Shown piece after piece: positions 45,554-53,192 of a DNA stretch of 64,000 nt (position 1 is its first letter; each line of letters opens with the position of its first letter). A model generated the notes under the pieces. That model saw nothing but the letters and a program-made list of their open reading frames with translations. It ran no database searches and was not told the origin of the DNA. The translations under genes and the position numbers were made by a program. This DNA is from Fen-1058 sp964398185 (GTDB taxonomy: Bacteria; Chloroflexota; Anaerolineae; Fen-1058). The stretch lies in NCBI GenBank assembly GCA_964398185.1, contig CAYNML010000011.1, positions 29,195 through 93,194 on the forward strand. Reading direction: 5' to 3'.

Positions 45554-46543
45554 TCAGAAATTACACGCTGAGACCAGCGGCGGTTCTTGAGCGGGTACAG
45601 TGTCTCTGAATTTTATCTCACTCCGGCGCAGCTCGTCGACTTTGGTCTGCACTTCCTGTGGCGCGAGAATCTGTCCGCCTGCAAAGTAGACCCAGTCCAC
45701 GTCTTCGACATACTCGCGAATTTCAGCAGAGTCGATCAGCCCGTCGCGGATGAACCACAGATTGAAGTTGATCGACATCGGCACTTCGGGATAGAACTTG
45801 CCGCCCTGGCTGGCGCGCAGCACATCGTCCACGTAGTATTTCACTTGCCCGTTGCCCACCTGCGCTACCAGCGTGTGCCAGCCGGCGTAACTTCCTGCGG
45901 CGGTGTCGCTGCGGTTGTCCATTCGCCAGTTGGGCTCCGGGCTAAAGGTCTCCCACGCTGTCATGTGCAGCGAGGTAGCGCTGCCCCAGCCGCCGTTGGG
46001 CAGGTACTCGAAATCGATTTCGCTGTAGTCGGGATCCATCGGCGCTTTGAGCGGGCTGATCAGATAGAACGTCTGCACGATCTGATCGCCGTCGGGGCCG
46101 GAGACGGGCTGATCGGTGAAGCGCGCCCGTGCGGCATACGTTCCTTCCAGATATTTGCGCTCGTGGCAAAATTGCGTCTGCCTGGCTGCCGTGCTGTTTG
46201 TCGATGAGGTCATGCGCAATAGACGATTGTCAGATTCTTCGGCATCGTCGACAAAGCTAACGCTGTTCTGGGACCATACGGCGTTCGGCACGCCGGGCCA
46301 ACCGGGTTCGGTGCGAATGATCCAGCCGTGATTGAGCAGGCTCGCCTGATCGGTGTACGAGAAATCGTCGAACAAGACGCCGCTGGCCGCGACGGGGGTG
46401 GGCGGTTTGGTGGGCAGAGGGATTGGCGTCGGCTCTGCCAGCGGTTGCCCGCCCGAGTGACACGCAACGGCCAGCAAGATCATCACCAGCCAGCCGCCGA
46501 ACAGAGGTGTGCGCCTCGCGCTAGTTTTCATGTTCGCGGACAT
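45554..46543 (-). CDS. Glycoside hydrolase family 16-like lipoprotein
   Basis: I place the start at ATG 46543 (GGGAG six bases upstream), giving 329 residues. A lipobox-like LLAVAC near residue 29 is followed by a Pro/Thr-rich linker (PTPIPLPTKPPTPV) typical of exported lipoproteins. The catalytic signature YSEIDFEYLPNGGWG contains the ExDxE core of GH16 laminarinases, agarases and related enzymes. FARFTDQPVSG-like and NWRMDNRSD regions provide beta-sandwich strands. It probably hydrolyses or binds extracellular beta-glucans or galactans. The stop of the upstream lipoprotein lies 23 bases inside this gene. Confidence 0.78.
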   Translation of the reverse strand: MSANMKTSARRTPLFGGWLVMILLAVACHSGGQPLAEPTPIPLPTKPPTPVAASGVLFDDFSYTDQASLLNHGWIIRTEPGWPGVPNAVWSQNSVSFVDDAEESDNRLLRMTSSTNSTAARQTQFCHERKYLEGTYAARARFTDQPVSGPDGDQIVQTFYLISPLKAPMDPDYSEIDFEYLPNGGWGSATSLHMTAWETFSPEPNWRMDNRSDTAAGSYAGWHTLVAQVGNGQVKYYVDDVLRASQGGKFYPEVPMSINFNLWFIRDGLIDSAEIREYVEDVDWVYFAGGQILAPQEVQTKVDELRRSEIKFRDTVPAQEPPLVSACNF

Positions 46544-47057
46544 ATTGCTCCCGTTGCGCGTTGAGTTTGTCCCATATATCCTGTGGCACCAGGGCGCGCA
46601 CGGCCGCATGGATGGCCTCAGCAGACGGAGCCTGCGCCGCGACCACAAACGCCGGGATGCCGATCGTCCGATCGTGCGCGGTGACCAGCAGTGAATCGAA
46701 GCTGCCGCCCACCGGCGGATCGGATTGCGCCTGCCAGCGCTGCGTAAACAGCCCCTTATCGACCAAGAGCCGGTAAAACTGATCGAGCGCGGCGGGCGCG
46801 ACGGTGAAACTCTCGATCCAGTATGGCGTGGCATCCGTATCATAATCGGGCAGCATGACGATCTCTCCCTGACCGTCGGGCTTGATCTTAATCGTGTACT
46901 CGTAATGATAGGGCGGCGGCAGGCTGCCCTCCTGCCATTCATAGGTTAGATTCAAATCGGTGGGACGCGTGTCTAAAGGATTGGGGGTCGGGTACATGGC
47001 AGTGCATCCAGCTGCAACCAGTAACAGCAAGGCGGTGATGATAGATCGAGATGTCAT
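46521..47057 (-). CDS. Small lipoprotein of unknown function
   Basis: The 178 residues begin at ATG 47057 with GGAG upstream and a clear signal peptide plus lipobox ALLLLVAAGC. The mature part has LTYEWQEGSLPPPYHYEYTIKIKPDGQGEIVMLPDYD, then FTVAPAALDQFYRLLVDKGLF and DRTIGIPAFV. This pattern suggests a beta-rich fold like small secreted DUF proteins, but I do not recognise it. It overlaps the GH16-like gene by 23 bases, so the two lipoproteins are translated together. Confidence 0.75.
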   Translation of the reverse strand: MTSRSIITALLLLVAAGCTAMYPTPNPLDTRPTDLNLTYEWQEGSLPPPYHYEYTIKIKPDGQGEIVMLPDYDTDATPYWIESFTVAPAALDQFYRLLVDKGLFTQRWQAQSDPPVGGSFDSLLVTAHDRTIGIPAFVVAAQAPSAEAIHAAVRALVPQDIWDKLNAQREQYVREHEN

Positions 47058-47118
47058 CGGCTTGCTCCGCGGAGTACGACCTGTGGGGATTTGACAACCC
47101 TGTTCCAAGTTCGTTAAC

Positions 47119-47124
47119 ATTATA
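47119..47124 (-). promoter_or_regulatory. Possible -10 element of the lipoprotein gene
   Basis: A TATAAT lies on the minus strand 62 bases upstream of ATG 47057; no clear -35 hexamer is seen at the expected distance. It may be a divergent start paired with the plus-strand promoter at 47168-47196. Confidence 0.35.
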
Positions 47125-47167
47125 CCGCAGGGGCTCTATTCGCGGTTGTGCCTGTCGCCGCCGGGAA

Positions 47168-47196
47168 TTGAGTGCTGGCGGCCGCTGTGTTATGAT
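47168..47196 (+). promoter_or_regulatory. Predicted promoter of the PEBP-like lipoprotein gene
   Basis: TTGAGT (47168-47173) and TATGAT (47191-47196) are 17 bases apart, about 58 bases upstream of ATG 47254. Confidence 0.6.
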
Positions 47197-47253
47197 GTGG
47201 CACAACGGGGCTGTATTGTGTGTTGAACTACTCAAATCGAAGCGAGGTGCTGA

Positions 47254-47943
47254 ATGAAGCGTTTCAATGTGCTGGTATCACTGCCTATGCTGGTGTTGAT
47301 CATGCTGCTGCTCGGCGCGTGTGGCGCTGCGACTCCGGCGCCCACGGCCACCGTGGTGCAAGCCCCTGCCGCTGAACCGTCTGCAACGCCTGTGCCTGCC
47401 GCAGCAGCAACTCCAGAACCGACGTTGGCCCAGGCGGCAACGTCGCCGGCCTTGCCGACTCCATCTGCAACGGTGGCTCCAGATTTGCCTTTCACCTTGA
47501 CAAGCACGGCCTTTGCCGAAGGTGAAGCGATCCCCGATCAACATACCTTCAACCTGGGAGGACAGTGCGCTGGCGCGAATTTCTCGCCTGAGTTGATGTG
47601 GAGCGGCGCACCCGCCAACACGCAGAGTTTCGTGGTCATCGTGAACGATCCCGATGGCGGCGACTGGGTGCACTGGGTGCAGTTCAACATTCCCGGTGAT
47701 GCTTCGTCGTTACCCGAGGCCGAAGCAGGGCCAGCCATTGGTGTCAAGGGCAAGAACGACTTTGAGAAGCTGGGCTATGGAGGACCATGTCCGCCCAGTG
47801 GCACGCATCGCTACGCCTTCACGCTTTACGCGCTGGATACGACCTTATCGCTATCCGAGGGCGTCACTCGCGTCGAGGTGCTGAAGGCAATGCAGGATCA
47901 CGTTCTGGGCCAGGCGCAATTGACCGGCTTGCGGAGTCGATGA
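47254..47943 (+). CDS. YbhB/YbcL-type PEBP (Raf kinase inhibitor-like) lipoprotein
   Basis: The 229 residues start at ATG 47254 (GAGG upstream) with a lipobox MLLLGACG. A long Ala/Pro/Thr linker to about residue 75 (PAPTATVVQAPAAEPSATPV) precedes the PEBP domain. Family landmarks are FSPELMWSGAPANTQSFVVIVNDPDGGDWVHWVQFNIP (anion-pocket DPD and H) and GGPCPPSGTHRYAFTLYALD. Prokaryotic PEBP proteins bind anionic ligands such as phospholipids; a direct signalling role is unproven. It is transcribed from its own promoter and converges on the kinase gene. Confidence 0.85.
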   Translation: MKRFNVLVSLPMLVLIMLLLGACGAATPAPTATVVQAPAAEPSATPVPAAAATPEPTLAQAATSPALPTPSATVAPDLPFTLTSTAFAEGEAIPDQHTFNLGGQCAGANFSPELMWSGAPANTQSFVVIVNDPDGGDWVHWVQFNIPGDASSLPEAEAGPAIGVKGKNDFEKLGYGGPCPPSGTHRYAFTLYALDTTLSLSEGVTRVEVLKAMQDHVLGQAQLTGLRSR

Positions 47944-47959
47944 GCGTATCGATCTCCTG

Positions 47960-49507
47960 CTAACGGCCAACTTGGCGAAGTGCTTCATACAACGGTTTCA
48001 ACCGCCCGTACATTTTGCCGTACACGTTGCGATATAACTCCTCGTAGATCGCCAGCGCCTGCAAATTGGGTTCGAATGTATCGCCCAGCCGCGTCATCTC
48101 TTTGATGGCCGTGTCGAAATCGGGGTGCAGTTTCAGACCCACCGCCGCATCGATCGCTGCACCCAGCCCCGACGCTTCATACAAATGCGGACGTGAGGCC
48201 GGCAGGCCAAACACATCGGCTGTGATCTGCATCGCCTGATCGCTTTGACTGCCGCCGCCCGCCACGCGCAGTTCCGTAATCGGTGTACCGCTGCGTTTCG
48301 ACGTGCGTTCTGCGCCATCCCGCAGCGCGTACGCCAGCCCTTCCAGGATCGCGCGATAGAGATGCGCGCGCGTGTGCCCTCCGCCAAACCCGATGATGGC
48401 GCCGCGCGCCTCCGGGCCGGGCAACTTCAAGCCGGGCGACCAATAGGGCTGCAGCACCAACCCTTCGGAGCCGGGCGGCACAACGCGCACCAGCTCGTCG
48501 AACAATTCTTCCGGCGTGATGCCGCGCTCGTCAGCCAGGCGCTGCTCGTGCTGGCCGAATTCGCTCTTGAACCAGCTCACCATCCAGTAGCCACGATAAA
48601 TCTGAATCTCCAGACTGTACGCCTCGGGCACGGCCGACGGGTAGGGCGGAATGAGCGGAATCACCTCCACGTATTTGCGGTGCGTGGTGTTGATGGTGGC
48701 CGTTGTCCCATAACTCAGGCAGCCAATGTGCGGATCGAGCGCGCCGGAGCCGATCACTTCGCAGGCTTTGTCAGCGGCGGCCGCGATCAACGGCAGACCG
48801 ATCGGAATGCCGGTGGCCTCAGCAGCCGATCGGGTGATCTCCCCCAACGGTTGCGCGGGTGCGATCAGATCGGGCAGCCATGATTTATCGAGCGGCACGG
48901 CCTGCCATTTCCAATCGCTGGCTTTGGCCCACTGCTGGCGTTTGTAATCGAACGGCAGATAGCCCACCTGGCAGCCGATCGAATCGGCGTAGCGATCGGT
49001 CAGGCGATAGGTGAGGTAACCCGACAACAGCAGATACTTGTGCGTGTTACTCCACACATCGGGCTGATGCGTGCGAATCCAATTGGCTTCTGCTTCAGCT
49101 TGCAGATAAGCCACCGTGGGCGTCATGCCCGACAGGCGAAATGCCAGTCCCCACCATCCGCCGATCGGTTTGAGGTGTTCCGTGCGGCGCTGATCGAGCC
49201 AGCTCAGCGCGGGCCGTAACAGCTGGCCGTTCTGATCGAGGTTGACGATCGTGCCGCGTTGCGTGGTGAGCGCCACACCCGCGATGCTGTCTTTGCTCAC
49301 ACCGGGCATCTGCCAGAGCTGTTGGCAGGCAGCGCACACCGCCTGCCAGAACACTTCTGGGTCTTGTTCAGCGTACCCGGGCTGCGTGGAAAAATACGGC
49401 TCGATCGGCACGCGGCTCTTGGCGAGTAAGTTGCCGCGCAGATCGAACAGCAGCGCGCGCACGCTTTGCGTGCCGTTGTCGATGGCGAGAATTCGGTCGC
49501 GGGTCAT
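47960..49507 (-). CDS. FGGY-family carbohydrate kinase
   Basis: The 515-residue protein has the ATP-binding start LAIDNGTQSVRALLFD and the ribbon region QRGTIVNLDQNG, with the FGGY_C motifs GFGGGHTRAHLYRAILEGLAYALRDG and ITELRVAGGGSQSDQAMQITADVFG. A GGGAGGAG site lies just upstream of ATG 49507. The family phosphorylates xylulose, glycerol, ribulose, fuculose and similar substrates; the substrate residue pattern does not allow a firm choice. Because glpD-like and AGPS-like genes are directly upstream in the same direction, glycerol or a related C3 sugar is plausible (inference). Confidence 0.85.
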   Translation of the reverse strand: MTRDRILAIDNGTQSVRALLFDLRGNLLAKSRVPIEPYFSTQPGYAEQDPEVFWQAVCAACQQLWQMPGVSKDSIAGVALTTQRGTIVNLDQNGQLLRPALSWLDQRRTEHLKPIGGWWGLAFRLSGMTPTVAYLQAEAEANWIRTHQPDVWSNTHKYLLLSGYLTYRLTDRYADSIGCQVGYLPFDYKRQQWAKASDWKWQAVPLDKSWLPDLIAPAQPLGEITRSAAEATGIPIGLPLIAAAADKACEVIGSGALDPHIGCLSYGTTATINTTHRKYVEVIPLIPPYPSAVPEAYSLEIQIYRGYWMVSWFKSEFGQHEQRLADERGITPEELFDELVRVVPPGSEGLVLQPYWSPGLKLPGPEARGAIIGFGGGHTRAHLYRAILEGLAYALRDGAERTSKRSGTPITELRVAGGGSQSDQAMQITADVFGLPASRPHLYEASGLGAAIDAAVGLKLHPDFDTAIKEMTRLGDTFEPNLQALAIYEELYRNVYGKMYGRLKPLYEALRQVGR

Positions 49508-49525
49508 CTCTCCTCCCTTCTCGAT

Positions 49526-49792
49526 CCACGAAGTACACGAAGTTCACGAAAGACGTGTTACTTAATGCGCCGCTCCCACTCAAGGACACCTTCACTTCAG
49601 TCAATTCTATTTCGAGCGCTTCCTGATAAACTGCTTCGAGGAAGCCCGGCCCCAACTCGCGGTGAACTTCAATTGCAGCGCCAACAATCTGGTAGACCTC
49701 GTCTTTGTAAAGCAAATCAACCGGCTTGCGAGATTGGAGCATGGCTTTGCTCCCTGATAGAACCTCTTCGTGCTTCTTCGTGTCCTTCGTGG
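49526..49792. mobile_element. Small cassette with inverted CACGAAG repeats carrying a GxxExxY remnant
   Basis: The left end (49526-49552) reads CCACGAAGTACACGAAG onwards and the right end (49766-49792) is its inverted match (CTTCGTG at 9-base spacing, ending TCCTTCGTGG). Both show a 9-base CACGAAGNN period. Inside is a decayed GxxExxY gene. The 267-bp unit sits in the intergenic space between the FGGY kinase and the glpD-like gene and has no transposase of its own. Confidence 0.65.
49558..49742 (-). pseudogene. GxxExxY-family gene with internal deletion
   Basis: From ATG 49742 the frame reads LLYKDEVYQIVGAAIEVHRELGPGFLEAVYQEALEIEL, the characteristic N-terminus of GxxExxY proteins (about 125 residues when complete). 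Then it breaks. In another frame the last eight codons, LEWERRIK then TAA (49558-49560), match the family C-terminus. So roughly 70 internal residues are missing with a frame change. The function of the family is unknown. It is a decayed copy, not a start-site artefact. Confidence 0.82.
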
Positions 49793-49799
49793 ATAAGAT

Positions 49800-51368
49800 T
49801 CATAAAACACTATAGCATCGATTCCACAAAGAGGTGTAATCCCTCACTTCTTTTTCCCAGCGCTCATCACTCCAGCCCAGCTCGGGCTGCGCGATCGATC
49901 GAATGCGATTGAGGTACGTCAGCCCGCCCTGCGGCAGCAGCAGCCCCAGACGCACTCGCCGCAACAGCAGATCGTCCAGGTGCACCACGCCTTCGGCGCG
50001 CGCGGCCCAGCGCAGTTCGGCCCATAATGCCGGAGTCTGATCGATCGGCTGCAGCTCATCCGAGCGGGCCGCTTGCAGCAGATCGGCCGTGTCCGCGCCG
50101 TAACGGCCAAAGAGCCGCAGCGCCGCGCCGGGATCGAGCTCGGCGATTAGCTGCGTCTCGATCGGATCGAGCGTGCGTTGTTTCGTGCTGAAACGTGGCT
50201 GATGCGGCAAACGCTTGCGCACGGCGCGCAATGCTTCGAGCGCCATCAAGCGGAAGGTGGTCAACTTGCCGCCTGCGATGGTCAGCAGGCCGCACTCATC
50301 CCACAAGACTGATTCACGTGACTCTTTGGACGGATCGCTTTGCCCGGTATCAACCACAGGCCGGATGCCGGAGAACGTGGCCTGCACGTCGCGCAGCTGC
50401 AAGCCCGCCGGCCTGAAGGCATACAACGCGCCCATCATCAGATAATCGAATTCCTGCTCGGTGAGCTGCGGGTCGGTCTGCACGTCCGTGCCGTGATCGA
50501 CATCGGTAGTGCCGACGAGCGTGATGCCTTCCCACGGAAAAGCGAAGACGGGACGATTGTCGATCGGGTGCAAGAAGTTCACCGCCTGCGTCAGCGGCAG
50601 CTTGTGCCAGGGAAAGATCAAATGACTTCCGCGCAGCGGTCGCAGGCGCGGTCGTTCGTCGAGATGCGCGCGCAGCCGATCGGCCCATGCGCCCGTCGCG
50701 TTGATGACCACGGGCGCCATCACTTCTTTTGTCGCACCGCTGACTTGATCGCGCAGCTGCACCCCGCGCACTTGCCCGGTTCGATCGCGCAGTAATCTTT
50801 CCACGCACGCATAATTCACTGCCGAACCGCCCGCGCGCACCGCCTCACGGATGACACGCAAGACCAGCCGCGCATCGTCGGTCTGGGCATCGTAATATTG
50901 ATAGCCGCCGAGCAGGTCGCGTCCGGTGATCTGGGGCGCGAGTTCGCGCAGGCGCGGCGCGTCGTAATGGTGATGCGCCCAGCGGCGGCCCAGCACATCG
51001 TACACCATCAGGCCCAGGCCAAACACCCATGCCGGAGGCCGATCGCCCAGGTAGCCCGCGATGAGAAAACTTAGCGGCTCGATCAGGCCGCGCCCCTCGC
51101 GCAGCAAACGCTCGCGCTCGTGTACTGAATCGACGGTCAGCTTGATCTGCGCGTTGCGGAGATAGCGCAGTCCGCCGTGCACCATCTTCGATGAGCGGCT
51201 GGAGGTGCCTGAGGCAAAATCGTGTCCCTCGACGAGCAAGGTTTTCAATCCCGCACGGCTCGCTTCGCGCAGAATGCCGGCGCCCGTGATGCCGCCGCCG
51301 ATCACGATCAGATCCCACGGCTGGTCGAGATCGCTCCAGATTTGTTCACGCCAGTTTCTATTCCACAT
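49800..51368 (-). CDS. glpD: Glycerol-3-phosphate dehydrogenase (FAD, GlpD/GlpO family)
   Basis: The 522 residues start at ATG 51368 (GAGG five bases before). FAD fold: DLIVIGGGITGAGILREASRAGLKTLLVEG followed by the GlpD signature FASGTSSRSSKMVHGGLRYL. Further landmarks are VINATGAWADRLRAHL, GSHLIFPW, FAFPWEGITLVGTTDVDHG, FSGIRPVV and LLTIAGGKLTTFRLMA. It oxidises sn-glycerol-3-phosphate to DHAP, passing electrons to quinone or oxygen. The C-terminal 120 residues fit the GlpD_C helical domain. It lies between the AGPS-like and FGGY genes. A 24-bp hairpin occupies its leader. Confidence 0.9.
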   Translation of the reverse strand: MWNRNWREQIWSDLDQPWDLIVIGGGITGAGILREASRAGLKTLLVEGHDFASGTSSRSSKMVHGGLRYLRNAQIKLTVDSVHERERLLREGRGLIEPLSFLIAGYLGDRPPAWVFGLGLMVYDVLGRRWAHHHYDAPRLRELAPQITGRDLLGGYQYYDAQTDDARLVLRVIREAVRAGGSAVNYACVERLLRDRTGQVRGVQLRDQVSGATKEVMAPVVINATGAWADRLRAHLDERPRLRPLRGSHLIFPWHKLPLTQAVNFLHPIDNRPVFAFPWEGITLVGTTDVDHGTDVQTDPQLTEQEFDYLMMGALYAFRPAGLQLRDVQATFSGIRPVVDTGQSDPSKESRESVLWDECGLLTIAGGKLTTFRLMALEALRAVRKRLPHQPRFSTKQRTLDPIETQLIAELDPGAALRLFGRYGADTADLLQAARSDELQPIDQTPALWAELRWAARAEGVVHLDDLLLRRVRLGLLLPQGGLTYLNRIRSIAQPELGWSDERWEKEVRDYTSLWNRCYSVL

Positions 51369-51390
51369 GTTAACCTCGTTAAAGGAAACA

Positions 51391-51444
51391 AGTAGATAAG
51401 TAGACAAGGAAACATCTACTTGTTTCCTTGTCTACTTATCTACT
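51391..51444. repeat. 24-bp perfect inverted repeat with 6-base loop
   Basis: The left arm (51391-51414, beginning AGTAGATAAGTAGAC) and right arm (51421-51444) are exact complements around TCTACT. A further copy of AAGGAAACA (51382-51390) precedes it. It lies in the leader of glpD and contains the TAG stop of the AGPS-like gene (51440-51442). No T-run follows. Confidence 0.85.
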
Positions 51445-53032
51445 CAACCAGCTTGCCGGGATTCAACAGCCGATCGGGATCGATCTGCTGGCGCACAGCT
51501 TCAATCATCTGCAACCCGATTGTTCCCTTCTCGGCTTCAAGATACGGCTTGTGATCAACGCCTATGCCGTGTTGATGGCTGATCGTGCCGCCGTGGGCGA
51601 TCATCACTTGGCTGGCGGCATGTTTCATCGCGTGCCACTGCGCCAACGTTTGATCGGGATCGACGGAGCGCCGCCACAGATACGTCGTGTAGATGCTCGC
51701 CCCGTCGCCGTAGACGTGCGAGAGATGCGCGAAGACCAGCACGCGTTCATTGAACGCTTGCAGGGCTTCACGGATCGCCGCTTGCACAGCCAGCGCGGTC
51801 GCTTCAACTTTGCTCCACGGCAGTGCAGTCTCCACGGTATCGAGCGCGTAGCCCTGTTCCCACAACGTGTTGCGCAGATACGGCGACAGAAAGCGGCTCT
51901 TGCGCCACAGATGTCCGATGGTGGTGCCGACGGCAAAGCCGCCATGTTTACGCGCGATGGCCGCGGCTTCATGCCGCGCAAAACGCGTGAGGGCCTTGTC
52001 GCCGGTCACGCCGAAGATCAACAGGGCGCGATCTTCGTCGTACTTAAAGAGCCGCAACCCCCGATCAGCCAGCCCGACGAGTTGATCTTTGCCGGACAGC
52101 GCCAGCGTGACTTCGGTCTCTTGCGCGTTGCTGAGGCGCAGCATCGAGACGGGAATTCCCGCCTGCGCGATCTCGCGCACGGCAGTCGCGCCGGATCGCC
52201 AATCGTGGAAGAAGATCGCGTGGAAGTCTTCATCTTCAGGAAGATGTTGCACGCGCACGCTGGCCCGGGTGATGATGCCGTAGCGACCCTCGGAACCCAG
52301 CAGGAGGTGGCGCAGATCGGGACCGGCGGCGCTGGCTGGTAACGGCGGAAGATCGATCGGGCCTTGCGGCGTTTCCGTATGCCCGCCGGCAAACAAATCT
52401 TCGATGCGGCCATAGTGATACGACTGCTGCCCGCTCGATCGTGTCGCAATCCAACCGCCCAGCGTGGACAATTCCCACGATTGCGGAAAGTGCCCCAGCG
52501 TGTAACCGCGCTCTTTGAGTTGCCGCTCGAGATCGGGGCCACAGACACCCGCCTCAAACGTGGCGAGCTGGCTGACGGCATCGAAATCAATCAAGCGATT
52601 CAGGCGGCTGAGATCGACCGTGAGGGCGGGGGGATCGATCGGGCGCGGGTTGATGTGCCCGACGACGCTGGTGCCGCCGCCAAAGGGGATCAAGCGCGAC
52701 CCCGATCGCCTGGCATACGCGAAGAGATCGCGCACGTCTTCATCCGAAGTCGGGTAGGCCACGCCGTCGGGGAAGGCGTCGATGCGGCCATGACGCAGGG
52801 CGACCCAGTCGGGCAGACTCTGGCCGCGTGCGTGATACAGCCGATCGGCGGGATCGAGCGCGAGGTGCGTGTGCGGCTTCAGGCGCGAGGGCGGCACGGC
52901 GACGAGCGCGCGTTCAAATGTGACATCGGGAATGATCGATCCTGAACCAACTTTCGCTTCCAGATAGCGCCCGGCCGATTCGGGAAGGTGGTAAGTAGTG
53001 GCTTCATCGCCCCAGCCGTTCCAACGTCGCAT
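51440..53032 (-). CDS. Alkyl-DHAP synthase-like FAD-binding oxidase
   Basis: The 530 residues start at ATG 53032 (AGGAGG eight bases upstream); an in-frame opening reaching 53605 runs through the dispersed repeat and was rejected. It is a VAO/FAD_binding_4 flavoprotein: RRSGSRLIPFGGGTSVVGHI, then CGPDLERQLKERGYTLGHFPQSWELSTLGGW and ATRSSGQQSYHYGRIEDLFAGG, close to alkylglycerone-phosphate synthase. Near the C-terminus GGTISHQHGIGVDHKPYL replaces the AGPS HHH motif with HQH. AGPS swaps the acyl of acyl-DHAP for a fatty alcohol, making ether lipids. Bacterial relatives may instead be glycolate/lactate-type dehydrogenases. Downstream glpD supports a C3-lipid role. Confidence 0.78.
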   Translation of the reverse strand: MRRWNGWGDEATTYHLPESAGRYLEAKVGSGSIIPDVTFERALVAVPPSRLKPHTHLALDPADRLYHARGQSLPDWVALRHGRIDAFPDGVAYPTSDEDVRDLFAYARRSGSRLIPFGGGTSVVGHINPRPIDPPALTVDLSRLNRLIDFDAVSQLATFEAGVCGPDLERQLKERGYTLGHFPQSWELSTLGGWIATRSSGQQSYHYGRIEDLFAGGHTETPQGPIDLPPLPASAAGPDLRHLLLGSEGRYGIITRASVRVQHLPEDEDFHAIFFHDWRSGATAVREIAQAGIPVSMLRLSNAQETEVTLALSGKDQLVGLADRGLRLFKYDEDRALLIFGVTGDKALTRFARHEAAAIARKHGGFAVGTTIGHLWRKSRFLSPYLRNTLWEQGYALDTVETALPWSKVEATALAVQAAIREALQAFNERVLVFAHLSHVYGDGASIYTTYLWRRSVDPDQTLAQWHAMKHAASQVMIAHGGTISHQHGIGVDHKPYLEAEKGTIGLQMIEAVRQQIDPDRLLNPGKLVE

Positions 53033-53087
53033 GTCTTGCCTCCTGTCATCGTCTTCCGGGATGCGTTCTACTTTGCTTGACGGTTCC

Positions 53088-53182
53088 GTCATGCCCGAGT
53101 GCTTCAATCGGGCATCCAGGTCGGTGTTCGCTGCGCCGGCTTGATACTCCCTGGATTCCCGCCTTAAGCGCGCGGGAATGAC
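53088..53182. repeat. Dispersed double-hairpin repeat, copy 3 (95 bp)
   Basis: Begins GTCATGCCCGAG, pairs with TCGGGCATCCAG, then CTGGATTCCCGCC pairs with GCGGGAATGAC at the end. This is the inverted-order version of copy 1 and occupies most of the space between fadR and the AGPS-like gene. Confidence 0.82.
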
Positions 53183-53192
53183 AGGAGCTGCA

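Noticed and set aside
49368..49742. Intact 124-codon gene starting with a GxxExxY-like N-terminus
   Set aside because: After about 47 codons the frame loses family similarity and runs antisense-like into the kinase gene; the true C-terminus is in another frame, so it is a remnant.
51391..51444. Rho-independent terminator
   Set aside because: A perfect hairpin but no T-run on either strand, so listed as a repeat.
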